6,472 nucleotides of DNA from contig CABUIX010000079.1 of NCBI GenBank assembly GCA_902491795.1, forward strand, positions 1 to 6,472, written 5' to 3'. How positions within the stretch are numbered: the first letter of the stretch is position 1; the number at the start of each line of letters is the position of its first letter. The translations under genes were made by a program, and so were the position numbers. Below, piece after piece: positions 5,163-6,472 of the stretch. The stretch is from an uncultured Bacteroidales bacterium (GTDB taxonomy: Bacteria; Bacteroidota; Bacteroidia; Bacteroidales; UBA932). The notes beneath the pieces were generated by a model, which saw only the letters and a list, made by a program, of their open reading frames with translations, did not search any database and had not been told where the DNA came from.

Positions 5163-6472
5163 CTAAAGCGTTGCAGGAATCTCCCCGCTTCTGGGGTCGG
5201 GGGTACCGGTCGGCATCTGCCAGTCTTCCTTGGAAGGCATCTTGGCCTCGACAGGCCCGGTCTCTGTGATATCGTTGTTCTCGATCACGATGTCGGAAAG
5301 CTTGTACTGGTCCGGCTGTTCGGTCACTGCTATGGCCTTCTCGCAGGTCATGCGGCAGTTGCGCATGGTGACGTGGGATCCGTACGACATCGGGATGTCC
5401 TTGCGGCCCTTGAGGTCAAAGAACTGCGTCCAGGGAGCGACATAGAAGAAATATCTCGATTCTCCGGTAATGTTCTCCACAAGCACGTACTCATAGTTCT
5501 GAGGAGTGTCGGGACGCATCTTGAACTGGAGAACCCGCGTGGCTCCGTGAACCTCAGAATTGCGGAGTATCACGTTGCGCGCGCCAATGCATTCGCTGCC
5601 GAAAGTGAGCACGCCGGGCCCCCTTCCGAAATAGCAGTTCTCGACGAGGACATTGGAATTGGTGCCGTTGTCGGGATCGGTGTCAGCCCAGGGTCCCTTT
5701 CCTCCCTTGAGGCAGACTATGTCGTCGTTCACCGAAATGTTGCAGCCGGTAATGTGCACGTTGTTGCATGCATCAAGGTCAATCGCATCGGAACTCGGAG
5801 CGGGTATGGGTTCATTCGGCGCAAAGATCGTGACGTCCTTGATACGCACGTAGTCACATTTGTAGAGGTGGGTAGTCCAGAATCCGGAATTGCGCAGTGT
5901 CACGCCTTCGATGAAGACGTCCCGGCTCTGCGCGACATAGATCATCCTCGGGCGCAGCGCCTCAAGGTTGGTGCATGCCGGATTCACGCGGCGGCGCGTC
6001 CAGAAATCCCTCCAGTAGCGCAGTCCGTTTCCGTCCACCACTCCTTCTCCGGTGATGGAGAATCCGTCAACCTCATAGGCGTTGATCAATGCGGCGATGT
6101 ACGGCTGGATCACACCCTCAATGTGGACCTCGCGCACGGCATAGTCAGAAACATCATCGCTGCCCTTCAGCACGGCGCCTTTCTCAAGATAAAGATGCGT
6201 TCCGGGCTTGAAGAACAGCGAGCTTGTAAGGAATACCCCTTCAGGAATCACCACTGTTCCGCCATTCTCGGCAGCAAGGTCTATGACTTTCTGTATGGTT
6301 TCGGTCTGCAGCAGGGTGCTGTCGCGTACTGCCCCGTAGTCGGTAATCACAAAACGCCGGGCCTCCGGCCCCGTGATTGCTTCAGGTTCGGAAAAGAACC
6401 AATTCTCCATTTTTGTACCGTCGGGCCACACCTCTGCCGCATTCATCGCAAGTCCGGCAAGAAGCGCGGCGA
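5163..6472 (-). CDS. Secreted glycoside hydrolase family 28 (polygalacturonase/rhamnogalacturonase-type), 5' end beyond window
   Basis: A right-handed parallel beta-helix pectinase. The frame stays open to the right edge: the eight codons before the first in-window ATG (6446) read AALLAGLA, a hydrophobic signal-peptide core, so the true start lies outside and 6446 is internal. The mature part begins near VWPDGT. Numbering from the 6446 Met, residues 32-100 hold the pectate-lyase-superfamily entry (FVITDYGAV, then TVVIPEGVFLT), and repeated beta-helix coils follow from about 125 to 395. Catalytic acids match GH28: Asp220 in SSDAIDLD (family NTD) and Asp241/Asp242 in VNDDIVCLKGG. The usual GHG is GPG at 276-278, before VLTFGSE, so the active-site histidine is replaced by proline; the RIK region is RVLQFKMRPDTPQ (304-316). 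GH28 enzymes hydrolyse galacturonate linkages in homogalacturonan or rhamnogalacturonan; which one is unclear here. A periplasmic or surface site is likely. It is the most upstream visible gene of the operon. Confidence 0.9.
   Translation of the reverse strand, partial: AALLAGLAMNAAEVWPDGTKMENWFFSEPEAITGPEARRFVITDYGAVRDSTLLQTETIQKVIDLAAENGGTVVIPEGVFLTSSLFFKPGTHLYLEKGAVLKGSDDVSDYAVREVHIEGVIQPYIAALINAYEVDGFSITGEGVVDGNGLRYWRDFWTRRRVNPACTNLEALRPRMIYVAQSRDVFIEGVTLRNSGFWTTHLYKCDYVRIKDVTIFAPNEPIPAPSSDAIDLDACNNVHITGCNISVNDDIVCLKGGKGPWADTDPDNGTNSNVLVENCYFGRGPGVLTFGSECIGARNVILRNSEVHGATRVLQFKMRPDTPQNYEYVLVENITGESRYFFYVAPWTQFFDLKGRKDIPMSYGSHVTMRNCRMTCEKAIAVTEQPDQYKLSDIVIENNDITETGPVEAKMPSKEDWQMPTGTPDPRSGEIPATL

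Noticed and set aside
6444..6446. ATG at 6446 as the GH28 start
   Set aside because: The frame stays open to the window edge with hydrophobic residues (AALLAGLA) before this Met, which looks like a signal-peptide core, so the start is probably outside the window.

Overview
The window looks like a fragment of a carbohydrate or uronic-acid catabolic locus from a member of the Bacteroidota, probably Bacteroidales. The reasons are the GH28 enzyme with a Bacteroides-like mature N-terminus (VWPDGT), the near-absence of Shine-Dalgarno sequences before most starts with A-rich leaders instead, and the style of the proteins. This taxonomic call is inference from protein character; no rRNA or other marker is present.

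All six genes lie on the minus strand, so they read from the right edge of the window to the left. In transcription order they are: a secreted GH28 pectin-type glycoside hydrolase (5' end cut by the right edge), a PfkB-family 2-keto-3-deoxygluconate-type kinase, a LarA-family nickel-pincer 2-hydroxyacid racemase/epimerase homologue, erythronate-4-phosphate dehydrogenase (pdxB), decarboxylating 6-phosphogluconate dehydrogenase (gnd), and the first 54 codons of a tagaturonate-epimerase (UxaE)-like gene that runs off the left edge. The gaps between them are 20, 4, 1, 1 and 19 bases. That leaves no room for internal terminators, and I see no convincing internal promoter, so they are very likely one operon. 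No stretch over 20 bases is non-coding, and I see no RNA gene, repeat array, mobile element or CRISPR.

The likely theme is pectin-derived uronate use. GH28 cleaves galacturonate-containing polymer in the periplasm or at the surface. UxaE would interconvert tagaturonate and fructuronate, and the KdgK-like kinase would phosphorylate 2-keto-3-deoxygluconate made from mannonate. The unusual part is the middle of the operon. A LarA homologue that retains the cofactor and catalytic residues sits between these genes and gnd. One hypothesis is C2 epimerisation of an aldonate (for example mannonate/gluconate), which would link uronate catabolism to the oxidative pentose phosphate pathway. A second is that pdxB, separated from gnd by one base, clears 4-phosphoerythronate, a known inhibitor of 6-phosphogluconate dehydrogenase. 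Both are inferences, set out in the findings.
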